From Streptomyces colonosanans (GTDB lineage: Bacteria > Actinomycetota > Actinomycetes > Streptomycetales > Streptomycetaceae): a stretch of DNA of 64,000 nucleotides. Positions within the stretch are counted from its first letter, which is position 1; each line of letters starts with the position of its first letter. The DNA is taken from positions 1 through 64,000 of the forward strand of contig NZ_MLYP01000058.1 in assembly GCF_001866645.1 (NCBI RefSeq). Direction: 5' to 3'. A program made the translations under genes and the position numbers. The notes beneath the pieces are model-generated. The model was given only the letters and a program-made list of their open reading frames with translations. It was not told the origin of the DNA and searched no databases. This document shows positions 37,212-46,534 of this stretch, in pieces.

Positions 37212-37260
37212 GAGGCTTACGTTCAAGCCTCTACCACCTGTGTCTACGGGCGTAGAGGCT
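37212..37260 (+). promoter_or_regulatory. Overlapping, mutually exclusive hairpins in the amidase leader
   Basis: GAGGCTT (37212-37218) pairs with AAGCCTC (37225-37231). The same central segment, as AGCCTCTAC (37226-37234), pairs perfectly with GTAGAGGCT (37252-37260). The two stems cannot form at once. The block ends 42 bases before the ATG at 37303. It could be an attenuator, or an operator if it lies upstream of the transcript start. Confidence 0.45.
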
Positions 37261-37302
37261 CTCTGACGTCCCCACCGGGACACCAGGCAAAGGAGCGGCA
37301 CC

Positions 37303-38145
37303 ATGGCCCACGTCGTACGCGCCGCACTGGTCCAGGCGACCTGGACCGGCGACACCGAATCCATGATCGCCAAGCATGTGGAGCACGCCCGCGAGGCGGC
37401 CCGGCAGGGCGCGAGGATCATCGGCTTCCAGGAAGTCTTCAACGCCCCCTACTTCTGCCAGGTCCAGGAACCCGAGCACTACCGCTGGGCCGAGCCCGTG
37501 CCCGACGGCCCCACGGTCAACCGGATGCGGGAGTTGGCGCGAGAGACCGGCATGGTGATCGTCGTCCCCGTCTTCGAGGTCGAGCAGTCCGGCTTCTACT
37601 ACAACACCGCCGCCGTGATCGACGCCGACGGCACCTACCTCGGCAAGTACCGCAAGCACCACATCCCCCAGCTCAAGGGGTTCTGGGAGAAGTACTACTT
37701 CAAACCGGGCAACCTCGGCTGGCCCGTCTTCGACACCGCGGCCGGCCGGGTCGGCGTCTATATCTGCTACGACCGCCACTTCCCGGAGGGCTGGCGGCAA
37801 CTCGGACTCAACGGCGCACAGTTGGTCTACAACCCCTCGGCCACCTCGCGCGGCCTGTCGGCCTATCTCTGGCAGCTGGAACAGCCGGCGGCGGCCGTCG
37901 CCAACGAGTACTTCGTCGCCGCGATCAACCGCGTGGGCCGCGAGGAGTACGGCGACAACGACTTCTACGGCACAAGCTACTTCGTCGACCCCCGCGGGAA
38001 GTTCGTGGGGGAGGTCGCCGACGACAGTAAGGAGGAACTCGTCGTCCGCGACCTCGACTTCGACCTCATCGATGAAGTGCGGCAGCAGTGGGCGTTCTAC
38101 CGCGACCGCCGCCCCGACGCGTACGAAGGACTGGTGAAGCCGTGA
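37303..38145 (+). CDS. Beta-ureidopropionase-type carbon-nitrogen hydrolase (copy 1)
   Basis: 280-residue nitrilase-superfamily amidase expected to hydrolyse N-carbamoyl-beta-alanine (or a related N-carbamoyl amine). The triad is Glu in IGFQEVFNAPYFC, Lys in KYRKHHIPQLKGFWEK and Cys in YICYDRHFPEGW. AAAGGAG lies before the ATG. The stop overlaps the aminotransferase GTG by 4 bp, coupling amide release with amino transfer. A close paralogue is encoded at 41202. Confidence 0.87.
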   Translation: MAHVVRAALVQATWTGDTESMIAKHVEHAREAARQGARIIGFQEVFNAPYFCQVQEPEHYRWAEPVPDGPTVNRMRELARETGMVIVVPVFEVEQSGFYYNTAAVIDADGTYLGKYRKHHIPQLKGFWEKYYFKPGNLGWPVFDTAAGRVGVYICYDRHFPEGWRQLGLNGAQLVYNPSATSRGLSAYLWQLEQPAAAVANEYFVAAINRVGREEYGDNDFYGTSYFVDPRGKFVGEVADDSKEELVVRDLDFDLIDEVRQQWAFYRDRRPDAYEGLVKP

Positions 38146-39425
38146 CCGACCTGTACGCCCGCCACCGGGCCGTCCTGCCCGACTGGCTCGCCCTGTACTA
38201 CAAGGACCCACTCGAGATCACCCATGGCGAGGGCCGCCACGTCTGGGACGCCGACGGCAGGAAGTACCTGGACTTCTTCGGCGGGATCCTGACCACGATG
38301 ACGGCGCACGCCCTGCCCGAGGTCACCAAGGCGGTGACCGAGCAGGCCGGCCGGATCCTGCACTCCTCGACCCTCTACCTCAACCGGCCGATGGTCGAAC
38401 TCGCCGAACGGATCGCCCAGTTGAGCGGCATCCCGGACGCCCGCGTCTTCTTCACGACGTCCGGCACCGAGGCCAACGACACCGCGCTGCTGCTGGCGAC
38501 GACGTACCGGCGCAGCAACCAGATCCTGGCCATGCGCAACAGCTACCACGGCCGCTCGTTCAGCGCGGTCGGCATCACCGGCAACCGCGGCTGGTCCCCG
38601 ACCTCCCTGTCACCCCTGCAGACCCTGTACGTCCACGGCGGCGTCCGCACCCGGGGCCCGTTCGCCCACCTCAGCGACGCCGACTTCATCGCGGCGTGCG
38701 TCGAGGACCTCAAGGACCTGCTCGGGCACACGCGCCCGCCGGCGGCGCTGATCGCCGAACCCATCCAGGGCGTCGGCGGCTTCACCTCGCCGCCCGACGG
38801 GCTGTACGCCGCCTTCCGTACGGTGCTGCGGGAGCACGGCATCCTGTGGATCTCGGACGAGGTGCAGACCGGCTGGGGCCGCACCGGCGACCACTTCTGG
38901 GGCTGGCAGGCGCACGGCGCGTCAGGCCCGCCCGACATCCTGACCTTCGCCAAGGGCATCGGCAACGGCATGTCCATCGGCGGCGTCGTCGCCCGCGCCG
39001 ACGTCATGAACTGCCTGGACGCCAACAGCATTTCGACCTTCGGAGGAACACAGATCACGATGGCGGCGGGCCTCGCCAACCTCACCTACCTCCTCGAACA
39101 CGACCTCCAGGGAAACGCCCGGCGCGTCGGCGGACTGCTCATCGAGCGGCTGCGGGCCGTCGCCGCGCCGCTTCCGGTCGTACGAGAGGTGCGGGGGCGC
39201 GGCCTGATGATCGGCGTCGAACTGGTGCGTCCCGGCACGGACGAGGCCAACCCGGATGCTGCGTCCGCCGTGCTCGAGGCCGCCCGCGCGGGACGGCTGC
39301 TGGTCGGCAAGGGCGGCGGGCACAACACCAGCGTGCTGCGCATCGCCCCGCCGCTCACACTCACCGTCGCGGAGGCCGAGGAGGGTGCGGCGATCCTCGA
39401 GCGTGCCCTCAGCAGCGTCCAGTGA
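38142..39425 (+). CDS. Class III PLP aminotransferase (beta-alanine/omega-amino acid type)
   Basis: 427 residues. PLP-binding features are FFTTSGTEANDTALLLA, the cofactor aspartate in ILWISDEVQTGWGRTG and the Schiff-base lysine in DILTFAKGIGNGMSIGG. The GTG at 38142 overlaps the amidase stop. It resembles AGXT2-like enzymes and fits as the beta-alanine:pyruvate (or 2-oxoglutarate) transaminase that follows beta-ureidopropionase. Exact donor and acceptor are inferred from context. Confidence 0.88.
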   Translation: MTDLYARHRAVLPDWLALYYKDPLEITHGEGRHVWDADGRKYLDFFGGILTTMTAHALPEVTKAVTEQAGRILHSSTLYLNRPMVELAERIAQLSGIPDARVFFTTSGTEANDTALLLATTYRRSNQILAMRNSYHGRSFSAVGITGNRGWSPTSLSPLQTLYVHGGVRTRGPFAHLSDADFIAACVEDLKDLLGHTRPPAALIAEPIQGVGGFTSPPDGLYAAFRTVLREHGILWISDEVQTGWGRTGDHFWGWQAHGASGPPDILTFAKGIGNGMSIGGVVARADVMNCLDANSISTFGGTQITMAAGLANLTYLLEHDLQGNARRVGGLLIERLRAVAAPLPVVREVRGRGLMIGVELVRPGTDEANPDAASAVLEAARAGRLLVGKGGGHNTSVLRIAPPLTLTVAEAEEGAAILERALSSVQ

Positions 39426-39493
39426 CGGCCCGCCTTCTCGAAAGCCCCGCCATGAGGTGTCTTTGTCGCTGACCTGAGCAAGGGAACATCGCC

Positions 39494-41053
39494 ATGACCA
39501 CCGCCTTGGAACCCGTCCTGTCGGTACGTCAGGTCCTCACGCTGGACCGGGTGCTCGCCGGGGAACCCGAGGTGGTGGCCGGGGCGGGGCACCTCGACCG
39601 TCCGGTGCGCTGGGTGCATGTCGCCGAGGCCGCCGATGTCGGCGTGATGCTCAGCGGCGGCGAGATGGTCCTCACCACCGGGGTGCTGCTCGCCGGCGAC
39701 GAGGAGAAGCAGGTCGAGTACATCCGGTCCCTGTACCGCGCGGAGGCCGCGGCCGTCGTTCTCGGACTCGGCCGCGCCTTCCCGGCGCCCCCCGATGTGA
39801 TGCGCCGGGCCGCCGAACGCTGTGGTCTGCCCATGGTGGTCCTGCATCGGCCCTTCCCGTTCGCCGAGCTGACCGAGGAGGTCCAGTCCCGGCTGGTACG
39901 GCGGAAGTTCGCGACCGTGAGCCTGTCGGAGTCCGTGCGTACGGCCCTGACCGGGCTCATCACCGCGGGCGCCCCGCTCCAGCGGCTGCTCGACGAGATC
40001 GCCCTGCACGCCGGCTGCCCCGTGGTCCTCGCCAACCTCGCCCACCGCGTGCTCGCCACGGCGGGGGAGCGGTCCGCGGTCGACGACGTGCTGCGCGACT
40101 GGGAGCGCATCGCCCGGCAGGCGGGTGTCGGCGAGGGCGACCGCTGGGTCCGTGCCGAACTGGGCGGACGTGGCGAGCACTGGGGCCGGATCGTGCTGTG
40201 CGGCTACCGCGGCGACAGCCCCATCGGGCGGCTGCTGGCCGAGCGTGCCGCCGAGGCCCTCGTTCTGCACCGCATGCTCGGCGGCGCGGCGCACTCATGG
40301 GAGGAGCAGTCCGCGCAGAGCCTGCTGACCGACCTCGCCCTGGGAGTCGTACCGCCCCGCCAGCTGTTGCCGCGGGCACGCGCGGCCGGGCTGCCCGTCA
40401 ACCGCCGCACCTTCGTGCCCCTCGTGATACGCGACGGCGACCCGGTCGCCCTCGATCGCGTCCTGCGCCTGCTGGGACTGCCCGGGCTCGTGGCCGAACT
40501 GGGTGACGGGGCAACCGCGGTGCTGCTCAGCCTCGCCCGCGACCAGGACGCGGCGGCGCTGGCCGCGTACTTCGCCACCCGGCTGCGGACGGAGTCGGAG
40601 GCGGGCGCGCCGGTCGTCGCGGCCGCCGACGCGTGCACCGCCTGGGAGGGCGTACCCGCCGGGCTGCGTGAGGCCCGGCATGTCGCCGACGCCGTCGCCG
40701 AGCACACCGCCGCCCTGGACCTGCCGGTCGTTGTACGCCTCAAGGACGTCCGGCTGCGCGGTCTGGTCCGGCTGTTGCGCGACAACCCGCACGTCCAGTC
40801 GTTCGCCGAACGCGAGTTGGACGGGCTGCTGTGCGGGCCGGACGCGGAGCCGGACCTGCTGGCCGTGTTGCGGACCTACCTTGCCACCGGCCGCAACAAG
40901 TCCCGCACCGCCCAGCTCCACCACGTCAGCCGGCCCGCGCTCTATCGCCGTCTCGAGGCCATCCAGGTTCGTCTCGGAGTCGACCTCGACGACTTCGAAC
41001 AGGCCGCCTCCGTGCACATTGCGCTGCTCGCGCACGACACCCAACACAGGTGA
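39494..41053 (+). CDS. PucR-family transcriptional regulator
   Basis: 519 residues. N-terminal PucR sensor domain (about 10-130: LDRVLAGEPEVVAGAGHLDR, VHVAEAADVGVMLSGGEMVL), a central GGDEF-like fold, and a C-terminal helix-turn-helix with YLATGRNKSRTAQLHHVSRP and ALYRRLEAIQ. Such proteins activate purine or pyrimidine catabolic genes. It lies in the middle of the cluster it is likely to control. AAGGGAAC precedes the ATG at 39494. Confidence 0.9.
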   Translation: MTTALEPVLSVRQVLTLDRVLAGEPEVVAGAGHLDRPVRWVHVAEAADVGVMLSGGEMVLTTGVLLAGDEEKQVEYIRSLYRAEAAAVVLGLGRAFPAPPDVMRRAAERCGLPMVVLHRPFPFAELTEEVQSRLVRRKFATVSLSESVRTALTGLITAGAPLQRLLDEIALHAGCPVVLANLAHRVLATAGERSAVDDVLRDWERIARQAGVGEGDRWVRAELGGRGEHWGRIVLCGYRGDSPIGRLLAERAAEALVLHRMLGGAAHSWEEQSAQSLLTDLALGVVPPRQLLPRARAAGLPVNRRTFVPLVIRDGDPVALDRVLRLLGLPGLVAELGDGATAVLLSLARDQDAAALAAYFATRLRTESEAGAPVVAAADACTAWEGVPAGLREARHVADAVAEHTAALDLPVVVRLKDVRLRGLVRLLRDNPHVQSFAERELDGLLCGPDAEPDLLAVLRTYLATGRNKSRTAQLHHVSRPALYRRLEAIQVRLGVDLDDFEQAASVHIALLAHDTQHR

Positions 41054-41201
41054 GCCACCGTGGAAACGAGTGGGAAACACATGTGCGCGGGCCGGGATGA
41101 CACCGTGGAACGCCAGAGGCCCGCAGACGTGACACGGTGCAACTCAAACCGGCCGTACGGACTTCCTAAGCTCACCGCACACCGAGCGACCGGAGGTTCC
41201 G

Positions 41202-42044
41202 ATGAGCAGAGTGATCCGTGCCGCCGTCTTCCAGACCGCGTGGACCGGCGACAAGGAATCGATGATCCAGGTCCACGAGCAGGCGGTTCGCGACGCGGCC
41301 GCGCAGGGCGCCCAAGTCCTGTGCTTCCAGGAGCTGTTCTATGGGCCGTACTTCTGCCAGGTCCAGGACTCGGCGTTCTACGAGTACGCCGAGCAGATCC
41401 CGGACGGTCCCATCGTCAAGCGCTTCCAGGCGCTGGCGAAGGAGCACGGCATCGTGCTCGTCCTGCCCATGTACGAGGAGGAGCAGCCCGGCGTCCTCTA
41501 CAACACCGCCGCGGTGATCGACGCGGACGGTTCCTACCTCGGCAAGTACCGCAAGACCCACATCCCGCAGGTGAAGGGCTTCTGGGAGAAGTTCTACTTC
41601 CGCCCCGGCCGCTCCGACTGGCCCGTCTTCGACACCAAGGCCGGCCGGATCGGCGTCTACATCTGCTACGACCGCCACTTTCCGGAGGGCTGGCGGGCCC
41701 TCGGCCTCGCGGGCGCGGAGATCGTCTTCAACCCGTCGGCCACCTCGCGCGGCCTGTCCGCCTATCTGTGGCAGCTGGAGCAGCCGGCCGCGGCCGTGGC
41801 CAACGAGTACTTCGTGGGTGCGATCAACCGCGTGGGCGTCGAGGAGCTGGGCGACAACGACTTCTACGGCACCTCGTACTTCGTGGACCCGGAGGCGCAG
41901 TTCGTCGGCGAGGTGGCGAGCGACAAGGAGACCGAACTCCTCGTCCGCGACCTGGACATGGCGAAGCTGCGCGAGGTGCGCGACCGGTGGCAGTTCTACC
42001 GGGACCGCGCGCCGGGCGCGTACACCCCACTGACCACGCCGTAA
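41202..42044 (+). CDS. Beta-ureidopropionase-type carbon-nitrogen hydrolase (copy 2)
   Basis: 280 residues, same length as copy 1 and very alike over the whole chain. Triad: Glu in LCFQELFYGPYFC, Lys in KYRKTHIPQVKGFWEK, Cys in YICYDRHFPEGW. GGAGG lies 5 bases before the ATG. Differences cluster in the segments lining the entry (DSAFYEYAEQIPDG versus EPEHYRWAEPVPDG), which suggests different N-carbamoyl substrates. It starts the downstream operon with the dihydropyrimidinase. Confidence 0.87.
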   Translation: MSRVIRAAVFQTAWTGDKESMIQVHEQAVRDAAAQGAQVLCFQELFYGPYFCQVQDSAFYEYAEQIPDGPIVKRFQALAKEHGIVLVLPMYEEEQPGVLYNTAAVIDADGSYLGKYRKTHIPQVKGFWEKFYFRPGRSDWPVFDTKAGRIGVYICYDRHFPEGWRALGLAGAEIVFNPSATSRGLSAYLWQLEQPAAAVANEYFVGAINRVGVEELGDNDFYGTSYFVDPEAQFVGEVASDKETELLVRDLDMAKLREVRDRWQFYRDRAPGAYTPLTTP

Positions 42045-42194
42045 CGGAGGCCGGTCCCCGTGCCCCTGAACGGGGCGCGGGGCCGCGGTCCGGCACGCGG
42101 CCTTGCCGCGTGCGCGCGACCGGCCACCGACGACCCGCACTGTCCGACCGCATCCCAGCGGAGCGTCCACGCAGGTAAGGGAGCACAAGGGAGC

Positions 42195-43598
42195 ATGAGC
42201 AGCCGTACCGTCATCCGCGGTGGCCTCGTCATCACCGCGTCCGACGAGATCCACGCCGACATCCTGATCGAGGACGGCCGTGTCGCCGCCCTCGCCGCGT
42301 CCGGCACACCGGCCGCCGAGGCCTTCACGGCCGAGCGGACCATAGACGCCACCGGCAAGTACGTGATCCCGGGCGGTGTCGACGCCCACACCCATATGGA
42401 GCTGCCGTTCGGCGGCACCTTCGCCTCCGACACCTTCGAAACCGGCACCCGGGCCGCGGCCTGGGGCGGGACGACCACGATCGTCGACTTCGCCGTGCAG
42501 AGCGTGGGCCACACCCTGCGCGAGGGTCTGGACGCCTGGCACGCAAAGGCGGAGGGCAACTGCGCGATCGACTACGCCTTCCACATGATCGTCTCCGACG
42601 TCCACCAGGAGACGCTCAAGGAGATGGACCTGCTGGTCGAGGAGGGCGTCACCTCCTTCAAGCAGTTCATGGCCTACCCCGGCGTCTTCTACAGCGACGA
42701 CGGCCAGATCCTGCGCGCCATGCAGCGCTCCGCCGACAACGGCGGTCTGATCATGATGCACGCCGAGAACGGCATTGCGATCGACGTGCTGGTCGAGCAG
42801 GCTCTGGCCCGCGGCGAGACCGACCCGCGCTACCACGGCGAGGTCCGCAAGGCCCTCCTGGAGGCCGAGGCCACCCATCGTGCCATCCGGCTCGCGCAGG
42901 TCGCGGGGGCCCCGCTGTATGTCGTGCACGTCTCGGCGCAGGAGGCGGTTGCGGAGCTGGCCCGGGCACGTGACGAGGGGCTCAACGTCTTCGGGGAGAC
43001 CTGCCCCCAGTACCTGTTCCTGTCCACCGACAACCTGGCCGAGCCGGACTTCGAGGGCGCCAAGTACGTGTGCTCGACCCCGCTGCGGCCCAAGGAGCAC
43101 CAGGCCGCGCTGTGGAGGGGCCTGCGCACCAACGACCTCCAGGTGGTCTCCACCGACCACTGCCCCTTCTGCTTCGTGGGCCAGAAGGAGCTGGGGCGGG
43201 GCGACTTCTCGAAGATCCCCAACGGTATGCCGGGTGTCGAGAACCGCATGGACCTGCTCCACCAGGCCGTCGTCGACGGGCACATCTCGCGCCGCCGCTG
43301 GATCGAGATCGCCTGCGCCACCCCGGCCCGGATGTTCGGCATGTACCCGAAGAAGGGCACCATCGCCCCTGGCGCGGACGCCGACATCGTCATCTACGAC
43401 CCGCACGCCGAGCAGGTCATGTCCGCCGGGACGCATCACATGAACGTCGACTACTCGGCGTACGAGGGCAAGCGCACGACCGGCCGGGTCGAGACGGCCC
43501 TCTCGCGCGGCGAGCCGGTCATCACCGAGCGGGAGTACACCGGACGCGCGGGACACGGCGTCTACACCCCCCGCTCCACCTGTCAGTACCTCAACTAG
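42195..43598 (+). CDS. hydA: Dihydropyrimidinase/hydantoinase
   Basis: 467-residue cyclic amidohydrolase that opens dihydrouracil, dihydrothymine or hydantoin rings. Zinc ligands are DAHTHMELPF (His pair), the bridging lysine in VTSFKQFMAYPG, MMHAENG, YVVHVSAQEA and the aspartate in QVVSTDHCPF. C-terminal motifs (ARMFGMYPKKGTIAPGADAD) match the family. The ATG at 42195 follows AAGGGAG. It supplies the N-carbamoyl product that the neighbouring amidases would cleave. Confidence 0.93.
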   Translation: MSSRTVIRGGLVITASDEIHADILIEDGRVAALAASGTPAAEAFTAERTIDATGKYVIPGGVDAHTHMELPFGGTFASDTFETGTRAAAWGGTTTIVDFAVQSVGHTLREGLDAWHAKAEGNCAIDYAFHMIVSDVHQETLKEMDLLVEEGVTSFKQFMAYPGVFYSDDGQILRAMQRSADNGGLIMMHAENGIAIDVLVEQALARGETDPRYHGEVRKALLEAEATHRAIRLAQVAGAPLYVVHVSAQEAVAELARARDEGLNVFGETCPQYLFLSTDNLAEPDFEGAKYVCSTPLRPKEHQAALWRGLRTNDLQVVSTDHCPFCFVGQKELGRGDFSKIPNGMPGVENRMDLLHQAVVDGHISRRRWIEIACATPARMFGMYPKKGTIAPGADADIVIYDPHAEQVMSAGTHHMNVDYSAYEGKRTTGRVETALSRGEPVITEREYTGRAGHGVYTPRSTCQYLN

Positions 43599-43609
43599 GA
43601 GCGGTGCTC

Positions 43610-44632
43610 ATGGATTTCGGACTCGTCCTGCAGACCGACCCACCTGCCTCGCGGGTCATCAGCCTGATGAAGCGCGCCGAGCGCAACGGCTTCCGCTACG
43701 GCTGGACCTTCGACTCCAGCGTGCTGTGGCAGGAACCGTTCGTGATCTACAGTCAGATCCTCGAGCATACCGAGAAACTGACGGTCGGTCCGATGGTGAC
43801 CAACCCGGGAACCCGCACCTGGGAGGTCACGGCCTCCACGTTCGCCACACTCAACGACATGTTCGGCAACCGCACGGTGTGCGGCATCGGCCGCGGCGAC
43901 TCGGCGATGCGCGTCGCCGGCCGCAAGCCCAACACGCTGGCCCGCCTCAGCGAGGCCATGAAGGTCATCCGGGCACTGGGCAGCGGCCAGGAGGCCGACC
44001 TGGGCGGCGGCACGGTCGTCAGGTTCCCCTGGGTCAAGCCGGGCGCCGAACTCCCCGTCTGGATGGCGGCGTACGGCCCCAAGGCCCTGAAGATGACCGG
44101 CGAGGAGGCGGACGGCTTCATCCTCCAGCTCGCCGACCTGTATCTGACCGAGTACATGGTCAAGGCGGTCAAGGAGGCGGCCGTGGCCGCCGGCCGTGAC
44201 CCGTCCGAGCTGAAGATCTGCGTCGCCGCCCCGGCGTACGTCACCGAGGACGACTCGCCCGAAGCGCTCGCCCACGCACGGGAGCAGTGCCGCTGGTTCG
44301 GCGGCATGGTCGGCAACCATGTCGCCGACCTGGTTGCCAAGTACGGCTCGGACTCGGGCATGGTGCCACAGGAGCTGACCGACTACATCAAGGCACGCGA
44401 CGGCTACGACTACGCGCACCACGGCCGCTCCGGCAATCCGGACACCGCGTTCGTACCGGACGAGATCGTGGACCGGTTCTGCGTGATCGGCCCGGCCGAG
44501 GCGCACGTGGAAAAGCTGCGCGCGCTACGGGAGCTGGGCGTGGACCAGTTCGCGGTGTACGCGATGCACGATGCGAAGGAGAAAGTGATCGACCAGTACG
44601 GGCAGCACGTCATCCCCGTGCTGAACGCCTGA
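43610..44632 (+). CDS. LLM-class flavin/F420-dependent oxidoreductase
   Basis: 340-residue TIM-barrel oxidoreductase of the luciferase-like superfamily. MDFGLVLQTDPPASRVISLM opens the barrel, IGRGDSAMRVAGRKPN is the F420/FMN phosphate region, and PVWMAAYGPKALKMTGEEAD is the family signature. It resembles the F420-dependent TIGR03842 group, of unknown function. AGGAG is 8 bases before the ATG and 11 bases separate it from hydA, so it is in the same operon. It may provide the redox step of pyrimidine breakdown (hypothesis). Confidence 0.85.
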   Translation: MDFGLVLQTDPPASRVISLMKRAERNGFRYGWTFDSSVLWQEPFVIYSQILEHTEKLTVGPMVTNPGTRTWEVTASTFATLNDMFGNRTVCGIGRGDSAMRVAGRKPNTLARLSEAMKVIRALGSGQEADLGGGTVVRFPWVKPGAELPVWMAAYGPKALKMTGEEADGFILQLADLYLTEYMVKAVKEAAVAAGRDPSELKICVAAPAYVTEDDSPEALAHAREQCRWFGGMVGNHVADLVAKYGSDSGMVPQELTDYIKARDGYDYAHHGRSGNPDTAFVPDEIVDRFCVIGPAEAHVEKLRALRELGVDQFAVYAMHDAKEKVIDQYGQHVIPVLNA

Positions 44633-44743
44633 CCGCATGAGCAGCGCCGGCTTGGCGACTTACGTACACAGCAAGGAAGTTCACGGCACCCGCATGGCCG
44701 CACCCTCTCCCCGTCCCCCTCCCGTCCGTAGAAGGGACCGCCG

Positions 44744-46264
44744 ATGACCGGCACCACCGTTCCACCACCCTCCGTACCCCCAGGCGCCGTCGAGCTGACC
44801 GGTGACGCCTATCCGGCCGGCAGTCGCTACGCCAACGACGACCTGCGTCCGGTCCCGGTCACCGAACGCCGGTGGACCACGTACAACTTCGTGGCCCTGT
44901 GGATCGGCATGGCCCACTGCATCCCGTCCTGGACGCTCGCCTCCGGACTGGTGGCCCTGGGCATGGACTGGAAGCAGGCGGTGCTGACCATCGCCCTGGC
45001 GAACGTGATCGTGCTGCTGCCGATGCTGCTGACCGGCCATGCCGGTCCGAAGTACGGCATCCCCTTCCCGGTTCTGGCCCGGGCGTCGTTCGGCATACGC
45101 GGGGCGAACCTGCCGGCCATGGTGCGCGCGGCCGTGGCCTGCTGCTGGTTCGGTATCCAGACCTGGATCGGTGGCCAGGGCATCTTCGTACTCCTCGGGA
45201 AGATCTTCGGAGGCTGGGCGGACGCGGGGAAGATCGGCGGCTACCCCTGGACCCTGTGGCTGTGTTTCCTGCTCTTCTGGGTGCTGGAACTCGCCATCAT
45301 CTACCGGGGGATGGACACTCTTCGCCGCTTCGAGAACTGGGCGGCACCGTTCGTTCTCGTCGGCGCGGTGGTGCTGCTGGTGTGGATCGCGCACAAGGCG
45401 GGCGGCTTCGGCCCGCTGCTGCACGAGCCGTCCAAGCTGGGCTGGGGACCGGACTTCTGGAAGGTCTTCTTCCCGGGCCTGATGGGCATGATCGGTTTCT
45501 GGTCGACGCTGTCGTTGAACATCCCGGACTTCACCCGGTTCGGGAAGGGGCAGCGGGCGCAGGTGTGGGGCCAGGCGCTGGGCCTGCCGACGACGATGAC
45601 GGTGTTCGCGCTGATGTCGGTGCTGGTGACGGCGGGTTCGGAGAAGGTGTACGGGGTGGCCGTCTGGGACCCGGTGGAGCTGGCCGGCAAGACGGACAAC
45701 GTCGTCGGGCTGCTCTTCGCGCTCATCATGGTGTTCGTGGCGACGATTTCCGTGAACATCGCGGCGAACGTGGTCTCACCCGCGTACGACCTCGCGAACC
45801 TCGCGCCGAAGGTCATCAACTTCCGCACGGGCGCGATCATCACGGGTGTGGTGGGCGTCCTGGTCATGCCGTGGAAGCTGACGTCGACGCCCGAGCTGTA
45901 CATCTTCACGTGGCTGGGCGTGGTCGGCGGGCTGCTCGGCACGGTTGCCGGGATTCTGATCGCGGACTACTGGATCGTGCGGCGGACGGTGCTGGACCTG
46001 GCCGATCTGTACGTGGCCGGGGGGCGTTACTGGTATTCGGCCGGGTGGAACTGGCGGGCGGTTGCCGCGTTCGTGGTGGGCGGGGTGCTCGCCGTCGGCG
46101 GCTCGTACTCGACGCTCGGACAGGACGGGAAGAAGGCGGGCCCGTTCCCGCTCGACGGGCTCATCCCGGTCTTCAAGCCGCTCGCCGACTACGGGTGGGC
46201 CGTGGGGCTCGGGGCGTCTCTCGTCGTGTATCTCGCGCTGATGGCCGGCACACGGCGGACGTGA
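44744..46264 (+). CDS. NCS1-family nucleobase/hydantoin:cation symporter
   Basis: 506 residues and twelve membrane segments. Typical NCS1 motifs are VALWIGMAHCIPSWTLASGL, the loop GPKYGIPFPVLARASFGIRG, ACCWFGIQTWIGGQGIF and the region GFWSTLSLNIPDFTRFGKGQ. It is the uptake system for the cluster, probably for uracil, allantoin or a hydantoin; the sequence alone does not fix the substrate. It ends the catabolic operon and is followed by a large hairpin. Confidence 0.9.
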   Translation: MTGTTVPPPSVPPGAVELTGDAYPAGSRYANDDLRPVPVTERRWTTYNFVALWIGMAHCIPSWTLASGLVALGMDWKQAVLTIALANVIVLLPMLLTGHAGPKYGIPFPVLARASFGIRGANLPAMVRAAVACCWFGIQTWIGGQGIFVLLGKIFGGWADAGKIGGYPWTLWLCFLLFWVLELAIIYRGMDTLRRFENWAAPFVLVGAVVLLVWIAHKAGGFGPLLHEPSKLGWGPDFWKVFFPGLMGMIGFWSTLSLNIPDFTRFGKGQRAQVWGQALGLPTTMTVFALMSVLVTAGSEKVYGVAVWDPVELAGKTDNVVGLLFALIMVFVATISVNIAANVVSPAYDLANLAPKVINFRTGAIITGVVGVLVMPWKLTSTPELYIFTWLGVVGGLLGTVAGILIADYWIVRRTVLDLADLYVAGGRYWYSAGWNWRAVAAFVVGGVLAVGGSYSTLGQDGKKAGPFPLDGLIPVFKPLADYGWAVGLGASLVVYLALMAGTRRT

Positions 46265-46283
46265 CCAGCCCAGGGTGAGGTAT

Positions 46284-46344
46284 CCCGGAAGCCGTTGCGG
46301 ACAGGGCACACCGCGGCCGTGTCCGCCGGACATCGCTTCCCGGG
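46284..46344. terminator. Long imperfect hairpin between convergent genes
   Basis: CCCGGAAGC (46284) pairs with GCTTCCCGGG (46335-46344), with inner pairs TGCGGACA/TGTCCGCC. It lies between the symporter and the convergent fused dehydrogenase and marks the edge between catabolic and biosynthetic regions. The rest of 46345-46534 shows nothing. Confidence 0.55.
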
Positions 46345-46534
46345 GCGGAGGACAACGGGACGCGATGCACGAGGCAACGTGCCATGGCGGGCCGACGCGG
46401 AGGGGCACTGTTCGGCGTCCACAGACGGAGGCCGGGAACCGGTTCATGGATGGCCGTCAGGGTGGGCATGGGCAGTTCCCGAGGACGGCGGTGCGCCGAC
46501 CTGCCCAGGCGGCCTGAGTGCCCCGGGAGTCCGG

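Noticed and set aside
41054..41201. Inverted repeat in front of the second amidase as PucR operator
   Set aside because: GACACCGTGG and GTGACACGGTGC look similar, but they are not truly inverted or direct copies with conserved spacing.
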